A DNA stretch of 37,317 bases from Victivallaceae bacterium (lineage in GTDB: Bacteria > Verrucomicrobiota > Lentisphaeria > Victivallales > Victivallaceae): assembly GCA_021647315.1 (NCBI GenBank), contig JAKIUY010000037.1, positions 1 to 37,317 of the forward strand, in the 5' to 3' direction. Within the stretch, counting starts at the first letter, position 1, and every line of letters starts with the position of its first letter. Positions 30,432 to 37,317 of the stretch are shown piece after piece. The notes beneath the pieces are model-generated. The model made no database searches, was not told where the DNA came from, and saw only the letters and a list, made by a program, of their open reading frames with translations. The position numbers were made by a program, and so were the translations under genes.

Positions 30432-32333
30432 TTATATTACAGCTAGAAGACAGCTACGGGGTTGCAGTTCTATTGTGATTTTACCGTTTTTGATCGGAAT
30501 CAAAGTATCATTCCAAAAATTAACTGCACTACTGGCACTGATACCATGTTTAGCCAAATCAAAAACTCGTTGCTGCGGTTCTTCAGTCCAGTTAACTAAC
30601 AGAGCACGACGACAGCTTTTGCCTGATTGCAACCAGTAGGATGGTAATTCACTGGCAAACAGATCCAGTGGAATGGCCGCCTCACACGACTCGGCACTGA
30701 CTACGCGTTGCGCCAGGTCAATCCCGCATTCATTCAGGCGCGGCATATTGTCTGACAGATTAACTGAACCGCCACTGGCAAGCACAATACTAAGTAGCAC
30801 CTCCAGCTGCTGACGATTCATATCCAAATAGCAACTGGTAAATTTTTCAGCATCAACTTCGTCAGGAGTTATTCCAACCAACCCTGGCAGGAGACGGGTA
30901 AAATCAGGATCATTCACCGTATCAAAGCCACGGCAGAGAGCAAAGTCAGGATCATTGATCCACAACTTTTTATTACCCCAGAAACGAGCCGCAACTGCGG
31001 TAGTATTATTTTTCAAGTGATCCCAGGCAGCATGGATGTCAGATCCGATTCTGACCGCATCAACATATTGATTACCAGCCTCAAAAAGATAGTTGCAACC
31101 AAGAATTTCGGCTCTTTCATGAACAGCTTCATAGATGGGTTTAACAATCAGCTCCTGAATTTTACTTCGCGGTACGGCTGCATCGGCAAACTTACGGGCA
31201 TTGAGCGTTGTCCCCATAAAATCTAATTTAAAATATTCATAACCCATATCAGCATAACGTCTGAACAGGTTATAAAGATATTTCTGAACCTTTTCCTGCG
31301 TCGGATCTAATAAGAACCCCTGGCGCTGCATACAGTTGAAACCCAAACAGGGCTGTCCTGATTCGCCCATTGCCAGCATATCGTAATCAAGCTGGGCAAT
31401 CCGGCAGTGTGGTTCCACAATAGTCGGTGCAAACCAGAGCCCGGGTTTAAAACCCATCTTTTTAAGCTCTTTAGCCAGATATTCCATGCCGTTCGGAAAA
31501 TAGTGATTAGCTTCCCATTCACCGTAACAATACTGCCAACCATCATCCACAATAATCCGTTTAACATGCTTTGAAAGCACTGGATCACGGGCAATCAGTT
31601 CAGCGTTTTTCAAGACCTCTTCTTCAGTAATAGTCCAACGGTAATAGTCCCAGCTGTTCCAGCCCGGTTCAACACCTGCAGAGAAATCTTTCTTAAGCTC
31701 ATTGTAACGATCACAATAATCATTCATTAACTGAATTCCGTCACGAGCCGAACAGATCGTCAGTGCTTCAGTTTCAAGCTGTAAACCGCCATAATGCAGA
31801 ATGTCAGAATATGCCGCAAGTCCAACAACAGCACCGTTATCCACTGCACCGGTAAACTTTGCCGGCTGGCACTGTTTAAGTGGATATGAAAGTTGCAGTG
31901 ATTCGCCATCCGCTGAAATCATCAACTGATGAAAACCTTCAAATGGTTCATTTTGGTAATTTGCGGTAAGTAGAGAGCGACAGTTGCCCATTTTAGCACC
32001 CTGCGACAACAGGTGTTCAGCAATAATCTTCGGCTGATACAGGGTATATAATTTTGCCAGACGTGCCGCTTTTTTCAACGTTCCGCTTAATTTGACAGCT
32101 AATCCAGTGGCATCAATCCTGAATTCAGCCAGCCAGCTGCCATATTCATTCTCTGCCACCAGTTGAATAGCTGTTTCACTTTTTTCTTCAGCATGCCACT
32201 CAACCGGGGTACAGTTAATATCATCCAATTCTATCTTCACCCGGCAACCGGATAATTCGAAAGAACCTACATTTACAGTGTAACTGCCATCATTATTCAC
32301 TGTTACCGTTACTTTATCACCTACCAAAAGCAT
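30432..32333 (-). CDS. GH36/melibiase-like alpha-galactosidase
   Basis: About 633 residues, cytoplasmic (no signal peptide). The N-terminal beta-sandwich (1-215) leads to the barrel: EPGWNSWDYYRWTITEEEVL, RIIVDDGWQYCYGEWEAN, MGFKPGLWFAPTIVEPH. The nucleophile Asp is in YFKLDFMG (about residue 371) and the acid/base Asp in VRIGSDIHAAWD (about 432). These are the conserved GH36/GH27 catalytic positions. It hydrolyses alpha-galactosides or related sugars. I prefer the ATG at 32333 since AGGA is nine bases upstream of it; the ATG at 32339 would be only three bases from it. It is separate from the Bat-type operon upstream. Confidence 0.88.
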   Translation of the reverse strand: MLLVGDKVTVTVNNDGSYTVNVGSFELSGCRVKIELDDINCTPVEWHAEEKSETAIQLVAENEYGSWLAEFRIDATGLAVKLSGTLKKAARLAKLYTLYQPKIIAEHLLSQGAKMGNCRSLLTANYQNEPFEGFHQLMISADGESLQLSYPLKQCQPAKFTGAVDNGAVVGLAAYSDILHYGGLQLETEALTICSARDGIQLMNDYCDRYNELKKDFSAGVEPGWNSWDYYRWTITEEEVLKNAELIARDPVLSKHVKRIIVDDGWQYCYGEWEANHYFPNGMEYLAKELKKMGFKPGLWFAPTIVEPHCRIAQLDYDMLAMGESGQPCLGFNCMQRQGFLLDPTQEKVQKYLYNLFRRYADMGYEYFKLDFMGTTLNARKFADAAVPRSKIQELIVKPIYEAVHERAEILGCNYLFEAGNQYVDAVRIGSDIHAAWDHLKNNTTAVAARFWGNKKLWINDPDFALCRGFDTVNDPDFTRLLPGLVGITPDEVDAEKFTSCYLDMNRQQLEVLLSIVLASGGSVNLSDNMPRLNECGIDLAQRVVSAESCEAAIPLDLFASELPSYWLQSGKSCRRALLVNWTEEPQQRVFDLAKHGISASSAVNFWNDTLIPIKNGKITIELQPRSCLLAVI

Positions 32334-32492
32334 AATCATTTATCCTGTTTTACACCTGTTTATAACCCCTTTTCAGCATTTACGGGATCCATTCATTATC
32401 AGTCACTTAAAATAGTGCATAGTAATGTTTTAAACAAGCCATAAATCAGAATATTACTCCTATTATTTTTACTGAAAATAGGATGAATAATT

Positions 32493-33515
32493 TTACGGGA
32501 GCTTTAGGTAGAGGCTGTTGTCGAGCATAAAGCCGATCACCAGCACAGCTAGTGCCAATGCTATGATGGTCGGAGCAAACTCTTTGTATTCAATATATTT
32601 AGGTTGCTCAACAGAAGTTTTTTCCAGTTTGTTAATGTCGTTCATCGCCTTTTCAAGTCCATCCTGATCGTAGGCACGATAATATTTACCATCTGAAAAA
32701 GTGGCAATGTCATGCAATAAACTTTCATCAAACTGACCACTGATTTGCATAAACTGCGGTCCGGCAAAAGTATTCTGCAAACTGAATGCATTGTCACTGC
32801 CAATACCGACCGTATAGATTGCAACATCACAGGTTTTAGCAAATTTAGCGGCCTGCCGCGGACTTATCCGGGCATTTACATTATTACTGCCATCGGTGAA
32901 CAGTACCAGTACCCGACGTTTTGAATCACTCTTTGCCAAACGGTGTACCGCACTGGCTATCGGAGAAGCAATACCAGTACCATCACCAATAATTCCCGGT
33001 TGCAGACGTTCAAGGTTAGCCAGCAACCAACCGTGATCAAGCGTCGGTGGGCTGGCGTTATAAGCCATATTAGCAAAACCGACTAAACCAATCCGGTCAT
33101 TAGGGCGCTGGATGATAAATTTTCTAATCTCTTCTTTTGCAATCTCAAGTCGGTTTTTAAGTTCTCTGTTTTCAACCGCATTACGCAGTTGTTTGTGAGT
33201 CGTTATATTTTTTGGCACATCATAGCACTTCATACTGCCGGAAAGATCTAATGCCAGCATAATATCAATGCCGTCTGCCCGCAGTACGATTTTTTCACTG
33301 CCCAATCTCGGTCGTGCCAGGGCAAATATCAGTAATCCAGCCGCCAAAGTGAAAAGAATAAATGGCAAGCCTAAAGATTTTTTACGGCTGGTAGCTGCTG
33401 CAAAAGGCTGAGCTGAAGCAACAACCACTGCCGGCGCCGGACGGCGCCGGAGATAAAACAATAATGCCAGATAGGGCAGATAAAGCAGCAAAAGCCATGG
33501 ATATGCAAATGTCAT
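32493..33515 (-). CDS. VWA-domain membrane protein, BatA-like
   Basis: 340 residues. TM segments at the N-terminus (FAYPWLLLLYLPYLALLFYL and around LPFILFTLAAGLLIFALA) and at the C-terminus (FAPTIIALALAVLVIGFML) hold a VWA domain on one face of the membrane. MIDAS residues: MLALDLSGSM (DxSxS), the Thr in IGDGTGIAS, and Asp in VLFTDGSNN. Bat proteins lie next to MoxR ATPases and DUF58 proteins, as here. They act in envelope assembly or stress tolerance, probably as metal-dependent adhesion modules driven by the AAA ATPase. AGGAGG precedes the ATG, and it overlaps the upstream gene by 4 bases. Confidence 0.92.
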   Translation of the reverse strand: MTFAYPWLLLLYLPYLALLFYLRRRPAPAVVVASAQPFAAATSRKKSLGLPFILFTLAAGLLIFALARPRLGSEKIVLRADGIDIMLALDLSGSMKCYDVPKNITTHKQLRNAVENRELKNRLEIAKEEIRKFIIQRPNDRIGLVGFANMAYNASPPTLDHGWLLANLERLQPGIIGDGTGIASPIASAVHRLAKSDSKRRVLVLFTDGSNNVNARISPRQAAKFAKTCDVAIYTVGIGSDNAFSLQNTFAGPQFMQISGQFDESLLHDIATFSDGKYYRAYDQDGLEKAMNDINKLEKTSVEQPKYIEYKEFAPTIIALALAVLVIGFMLDNSLYLKLP

Positions 33516-34486
33516 TTTTTCACCTCCTGAGGTTCGGTTTCTTTTATCAGGGTTTCAGCTTTATCCATTGCATTATTCAACTGCTCTGCATCCGGTGGCA
33601 GTTTAGCGAATTTGACCAGATCAGCGGCCTGCATAAACTGCTGCAAAAAATCCCGTTGTGAACTTTCCAATGGACTGGATGGCTGTTTAAGTTCAGCTAA
33701 AAACTCATAAGTTGTCTGTTTGGAACTTTTCAAAGTAAAGCGCTGCTCAAGATAGATCCTGACAATATCAGTCAATCGGGAAAAACATATTCCCAAATCA
33801 ACATGACCATCAGCAACATCCGACCGCAATCCGCCGAGTTGATTCAAAGCCCGTTCCCATGAAGTAATAACAATCGCCACCATTTTTTTACCACGTCGCA
33901 GTAGCACTACTAATATAATTATTACAGTAACCAGACCGGCGATAATCCATACCCAATAGCTTTTCCATCCTTTATTCTGCTCAATTTCAACCATTTTACC
34001 AGCGATAGTAGGCACCGAATTGGCGGTCAATACCAGTGGTTCAACCTTGAATGCCGGAATTGTCAGTTGCATTAAATTATCATCTGCAGGATTTTCAGTG
34101 CGTTTGTCACGGTTGAAAGTTAGCTGCAACTGCCCTGTTGGAATATCACCGGTACGAAATGGTTTCATTGGCACCGCCACTTTCCACAATGCATAGCCCA
34201 GTTTCATTGCCTGTCGGGTTATAACCGGTTCGGATAGTTTCCGACATCCTTTACCGACTGTTGCCTGCGCTGCAACCGGGCGTCGCCGCCATGGACATTT
34301 TATTATCACATTTGCCGTTACCAAAGTCCCTAATTTTACATCCTGCCCGGGAGTCAGAGTTACTTCTCCCATTTTTTCAATCGCCAAATCCCGACTGACT
34401 CCATACCAATAAATGCCACCTGCCGCCAAAGCCAGCAAAACCACTGGCGTTAAAAATCCAGTGATAATTTTTGTTTTTCTTAACAT
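33512..34486 (-). CDS. Membrane-anchored protein of the MoxR/Bat operon, DUF4381-like
   Basis: 324 residues. TM1 is at about 9-28 (ITGFLTPVVLLALAAGGIYWYG), followed by a beta-rich extracytoplasmic domain. TM2 is at about 172-192 (SYWVWIIAGLVTVIIILVVLLR). The cytoplasmic C-terminus (FSRLTDIVRIYLEQRFTLKSSKQTTYEFLAELKQ) is like the DUF4381 tail seen in other MoxR operons. It fits the BatD-like position between the DUF58 and VWA genes. No catalytic motif is seen. It ends with the ATGA overlap into the VWA gene. Confidence 0.75.
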   Translation of the reverse strand: MLRKTKIITGFLTPVVLLALAAGGIYWYGVSRDLAIEKMGEVTLTPGQDVKLGTLVTANVIIKCPWRRRPVAAQATVGKGCRKLSEPVITRQAMKLGYALWKVAVPMKPFRTGDIPTGQLQLTFNRDKRTENPADDNLMQLTIPAFKVEPLVLTANSVPTIAGKMVEIEQNKGWKSYWVWIIAGLVTVIIILVVLLRRGKKMVAIVITSWERALNQLGGLRSDVADGHVDLGICFSRLTDIVRIYLEQRFTLKSSKQTTYEFLAELKQPSSPLESSQRDFLQQFMQAADLVKFAKLPPDAEQLNNAMDKAETLIKETEPQEVKK

Positions 34487-34544
34487 AATTTTACCTATAT
34501 CAGTTACAAGTTAGCCGTCAAGCTCCCGCATTTAAACCCAGACG

Positions 34545-34573
34545 TTCGCCACTCGGAGATTGGCTCCCACATT
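34545..34573. repeat. Partial copy of the 399-459 repeat arm
   Basis: TTCGCCACTCGGAG followed by ATTGGCTCCCACATT resembles TTCGTCGCCCGGAG and GTCGGCTCCCACATT at 400-428. Only one arm is present, so it cannot fold like the full element. It lies in the 90-base gap after the DUF58 gene. Confidence 0.5.
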
Positions 34574-34576
34574 GAA

Positions 34577-35455
34577 TTACGCTCTTCGACCGCGACGCCT
34601 GAAGAATGATACCAGTGGTTTGACATAATCCTCGCCACAGCATATTTCAATTATATCGACCTTGGCACGTTCACATATTTTCTGTGCAGCATCGTGAATC
34701 TCTGTTGCCGCCTGACTAAACAGACCAAGCCAACGCCGGCTTCTGCCTGACAGAGCAACATTTTGTCCGGTCTCCGCATCTTCAACGACCATATTACAGC
34801 CTTTCGGCCAGGCTTTTTCCAGCGGATCAAGGGTTCGTACTGCAATAACATCATGCCGCCGATTGGCTATTTTCAGGGCACGTTCATAATCCTTACTACC
34901 AATAAAGTCGCTGATTAAAAATACTACACTCTTTTTATTCAACACCCGGGTACAATTTTCTAATGCCGCATTAATGTCAGTTCCCTTGCGACTGGGTTCA
35001 AAAGCCAAAATTTCTCTGATTAACCGTAACCCATGAGTTCGCCCTGAACGCGGAGCGATAAACAGTTCAGTCTGATCAGTGAACAGTAAAAGTCCAACCC
35101 GGTCATTATTGCGAATCGCACTGAAAGCCAGCAGCGCGGCAATTTCCACTGCATGTTCACGCTTTGATTTGTCCCCGCTGCCAAATGCGCCAGAGGCTGA
35201 AACATCCACCAACAGCATAACGGTAAGTTCACGTTCTTCAACATATTTCTTGATATACGGGGTGCCCATTCTGGCAGTAACATTCCAATCGATAGCACGG
35301 ACATCATCCTCAGGAGTATATTCACGAACCTCATCAAACTCAATACCGCGCCCTTTAAAAACACTATGGTAAGCACCACCGGTAATTTCATCAACTACCC
35401 GACGGGTTTTTATCTCAATTTTTCTTACCTGTTTCAGTAATTCTGAAGTTAACAT
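34577..35455 (-). CDS. DUF58-domain protein of the MoxR operon
   Basis: 292 residues, soluble. The DUF58 signature is clear: GRGIEFDEVREYTPEDDVRAIDWNVTARMGTPYIKKYVEERELTVMLLVDVSASGAFG (about 32-90). The VWA-like fold has DVSAS in the MIDAS position and FLISDFIGSKDYERAL later. DUF58 proteins are the usual second gene after moxR and work with the ATPase on the VWA partners. GAGGGAAG precedes the ATG. A dispersed repeat lies between it and the MoxR gene. Confidence 0.93.
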   Translation of the reverse strand: MLTSELLKQVRKIEIKTRRVVDEITGGAYHSVFKGRGIEFDEVREYTPEDDVRAIDWNVTARMGTPYIKKYVEERELTVMLLVDVSASGAFGSGDKSKREHAVEIAALLAFSAIRNNDRVGLLLFTDQTELFIAPRSGRTHGLRLIREILAFEPSRKGTDINAALENCTRVLNKKSVVFLISDFIGSKDYERALKIANRRHDVIAVRTLDPLEKAWPKGCNMVVEDAETGQNVALSGRSRRWLGLFSQAATEIHDAAQKICERAKVDIIEICCGEDYVKPLVSFFRRRGRRA

Positions 35456-35490
35456 GATACTTCCCTCGGTATTTATTAGAGCCTTATTTG

Positions 35491-35600
35491 TAATATCCTG
35501 TCATTTTTGGGCAGAATATTTGATTTCTTACTCCGCTTCCGTAGCAACGCAGTTGCGGAGTTTGATGCGGTAATCTGCCTTCAGGTGCCACCTGATTAGG
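35491..35600 (-). repeat. Dispersed repeat family R2, copy 2 (inverted)
   Basis: On the minus strand it reads CCTAATCAGGTGGCACCTGA and follows copy 1 (30216-30323) for about 110 bases, ending at the ATATT/GATATT hairpin. It is inserted inside the MoxR-DUF58 gap of an otherwise tight operon. Confidence 0.8.
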
Positions 35601-35627
35601 ACTTAAAGAACTTTTACACTCCATTAA

Positions 35628-36650
35628 TCACGGAGTTCTTAGTTCATCAAGAATACGTTTGATCAGGTCATCAGTTGAAAATCCTTCCGCTTCAGCTTCA
35701 TAAGAGAGCATAATCCGATGACGCAAAATATCAGGAACGACATCTTTGACATCCTGCGGAACGACATAGGCCCGCCCTTCCATAAAAGCACAGGCTTTAG
35801 CTCCTAGAGCCATAGCAATAGCAGCCCGCGGGGAACCGCCACAGTCAATCAGTGACTTCATATCCTGCAAATTAACTTCTGACTGCCGACTGGAAAATTC
35901 ATCGTAACATTTCGGCCGGGTGGCAATAACAATATCAAGAATATATTCAATTATTTTTTCATCAATATAGATCTTGTCAACCCACTCTCTAGCTGTAATA
36001 ATATCATCGAGTGATGTTACTGCGATAGCAGAAGGATGACTTTCCGGATGTGCCATACGTTCAACAATGATTTTTTCTTCACTGCGGCTGGGATAATCAA
36101 TCTTTATTTTGAACATAAAACGGTCGACCTGAGCTTCCGGCAACGGATAAGTACCCTCTTGATCCAATGGGTTCTGGGTCGCCATCACTAGAAATGGATG
36201 TGGCATTATATGCGTTTCACCAGCAATCGTAACCTGTTTTTCCTGCATGCATTCGAGCAATGCACTCTGTACTTTTGCCGGAGCACGGTTGATTTCATCC
36301 GCCAACACAATATTGGCGAAAACCGGCCCGAGACGGGTCGAAAATGAGTGTTCATCGGCATTATAAATTCTAGTACCGATAACATCGGCCGGCAACAGGT
36401 CTGGTGTAAACTGAATTCTGGAAAATGATCCGGATATAGATTCGGCCAAAATTTTAATTGCGAGGGTTTTCGCCAGTCCGGGTACGCCTTCGAGTAACAC
36501 ATGACCGTCAGCAATCAGAGCCATAATCAGATGTTTGACCAGATGTTCCTGCCCGACAATCGTCCGGCCAATTTCAGTTTTCAACGGTTGAATAAATGCT
36601 GATACTTCACGAATTTTTGTCTGTAGTTCTTGAATTTCATGCTGTTCCAT
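35628..36650 (-). CDS. MoxR-family AAA ATPase
   Basis: About 340 residues. Walker A is GVPGLAKTL, Walker B is IVLADEINRAPAKVQSALLECMQE, sensor 1 lies in FLVMATQNPLDQEGTYPLPEAQVDRFMF, and the lid domain ends with GGSPRAAIAMALGAKACAFMEGRAYVVPQDVKDV. MoxR ATPases chaperone metal loading or activation of VWA-containing partners, here the downstream DUF58 and VWA proteins. I use the ATG at 36650 since GGGAG lies eight bases upstream; a longer frame starts at 36740 but adds only unconserved residues. Confidence 0.95.
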   Translation of the reverse strand: MEQHEIQELQTKIREVSAFIQPLKTEIGRTIVGQEHLVKHLIMALIADGHVLLEGVPGLAKTLAIKILAESISGSFSRIQFTPDLLPADVIGTRIYNADEHSFSTRLGPVFANIVLADEINRAPAKVQSALLECMQEKQVTIAGETHIMPHPFLVMATQNPLDQEGTYPLPEAQVDRFMFKIKIDYPSRSEEKIIVERMAHPESHPSAIAVTSLDDIITAREWVDKIYIDEKIIEYILDIVIATRPKCYDEFSSRQSEVNLQDMKSLIDCGGSPRAAIAMALGAKACAFMEGRAYVVPQDVKDVVPDILRHRIMLSYEAEAEGFSTDDLIKRILDELRTP

Positions 36651-37272
36651 AATATTTACTCCCATATTGGTTGATTTGGATTGAAGAACTATTTGTCGTC
36701 TACCGATACTCCTTTCATTATTTATTCTCAGTAACGCCATGCCTTATGAAACCATAGACCACGGCTTCAATAAAAAGTTCAATTAATAAAAAAATATGCT
36801 TAACTTATGACCTTCAATCGATCGTTGGCTATCGTCTGTTTCCGGTGTTGCCATTTTTATCTTCTTTTTTTATTAGATTTTTTTTATGCGATACGAGAAT
36901 AAAATATAGCATAACTTGCAGAAACATCAACACTTAAATAATTGACAATAAATTAGTTATGAAATTCAAAGTCCATATCCCCCTTCACTCTTTAACACTC
37001 AAAAGGAAAGACTTAAGACATACGGACAGGCAGATTAGACACTCTGATAGATGGAAATTAAGTCCAAAGCAAAGCCTTGCCAGTCACACATTTAAGATGC
37101 CTTGGCGAGTGCAATATGTATATTATTTTTTATGCTGAAAACTAAACACCGTTGGCTTCATCACTAAGGGACAGGTTGAAATTGATGATGTTTTTTTGAT
37201 TAGGGTTGTTATTTCTGTTTCTGCCCTATTTTATTATTGTATCAGCTAATTTTAACTGTTGGGGGTTATCAA
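36651..37272. other. Gene-poor spacer before a transposase gene
   Basis: No convincing gene is seen. The promoter of the MoxR operon must lie near 36660-36790, but no clear boxes stand out. A 59-residue frame at 36959-37138 has no ribosome binding site and no recognisable motif. Confidence 0.45.
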
Positions 37273-37317
37273 ATGCGCACTGCACGGAAAAAGGTTGTTG
37301 GGAAAGGTTGTTACTAT
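37273..37317 (+). CDS. N-terminus of a REP-associated tyrosine transposase (partial)
   Basis: The frame reads MRTARKKVVGKGCYY and runs off the right edge. This matches the usual start of a RAYT subgroup of Y1/IS200-like transposases (MRTARxKxxGxGCxYH followed by xxxNR). GGGGG lies seven or so bases upstream of the ATG. Such proteins cut REP palindromes, of which this window has many. Only 15 residues are visible, so intactness is unknown. Confidence 0.6.
   Translation, partial: MRTARKKVVGKGCYY

Noticed and set aside
36651..36740. Longer N-terminus of the MoxR protein from 36740
   Set aside because: The extra 30 residues are unconserved and GGGAG precedes the ATG at 36650.
36959..37138. 59-residue ORF starting MKFKVHIPLHS
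   Set aside because: No ribosome binding site, no recognised motif and low-complexity basic content; probably chance.

Overview
The window is about 37.3 kb of moderately AT-rich bacterial chromosome. Its gene families point to an anaerobic or microaerophilic member of the PVC group, most likely Lentisphaerota: a URO-D-family protein divergent from an AraC regulator, a secreted DUF4838-like glycosidase with a CBM9-like tail, a Gfo/Idh/MocA oxidoreductase, GH36, futalosine-pathway menaquinone genes, and many short palindromic repeats beside REP-associated tyrosine transposase (RAYT) pieces. That placement is inference; there is no rRNA or other phylogenetic marker except gatB.

Layout. Positions 1-5834: a partial gene at the left edge, a DnaQ-like exonuclease overlapping a hypothetical gene, a Gfo/Idh/MocA oxidoreductase, an exported protein with two CxxCxG motifs, and gatB. 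Positions 6021-12009: a URO-D-family protein with a divergent AraC regulator and a clear sigma70-type promoter, an alpha/beta hydrolase, a decayed RAYT gene, and a large DUF4838-like secreted glycosidase. Positions 12052-14979: a repeat-rich spacer with an ORF6N-protein remnant, then an OmpR-type response regulator overlapping its histidine kinase.

Positions 15630-27647 hold the most interesting part: eleven co-directional, closely packed genes. Four are the futalosine-pathway enzymes MqnA, MqnE, MqnC and MqnD. Embedded with them are a two-barrel U32 protein (arranged like a UbiU-UbiV fusion), an SCP2 domain fused to a COG2945-type alpha/beta hydrolase (SCP2 being the domain of UbiT), a truncated adenylate-forming enzyme, a class III aminotransferase with a four-Cys insert, a B12-binding-type radical SAM enzyme, a flavodoxin-fold NAD(P)H:quinone reductase and an exported TPR protein. 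In Proteobacteria, UbiT, UbiU and UbiV carry out O2-independent hydroxylation of ubiquinone precursors. Finding such domains fused and co-operonic with futalosine genes suggests an anaerobic route to a modified naphthoquinone, or a side branch from 1,4-dihydroxy-6-naphthoate.

Positions 28236-37317: a nitroreductase, a tandem GNAT protein, a GH36 alpha-galactosidase-like enzyme, a MoxR/DUF58/membrane protein/VWA (Bat-type) operon, and at the right edge the start of a RAYT gene. Spacers throughout carry at least eight families of short dispersed or palindromic repeats. I saw no tRNA, rRNA or CRISPR array.
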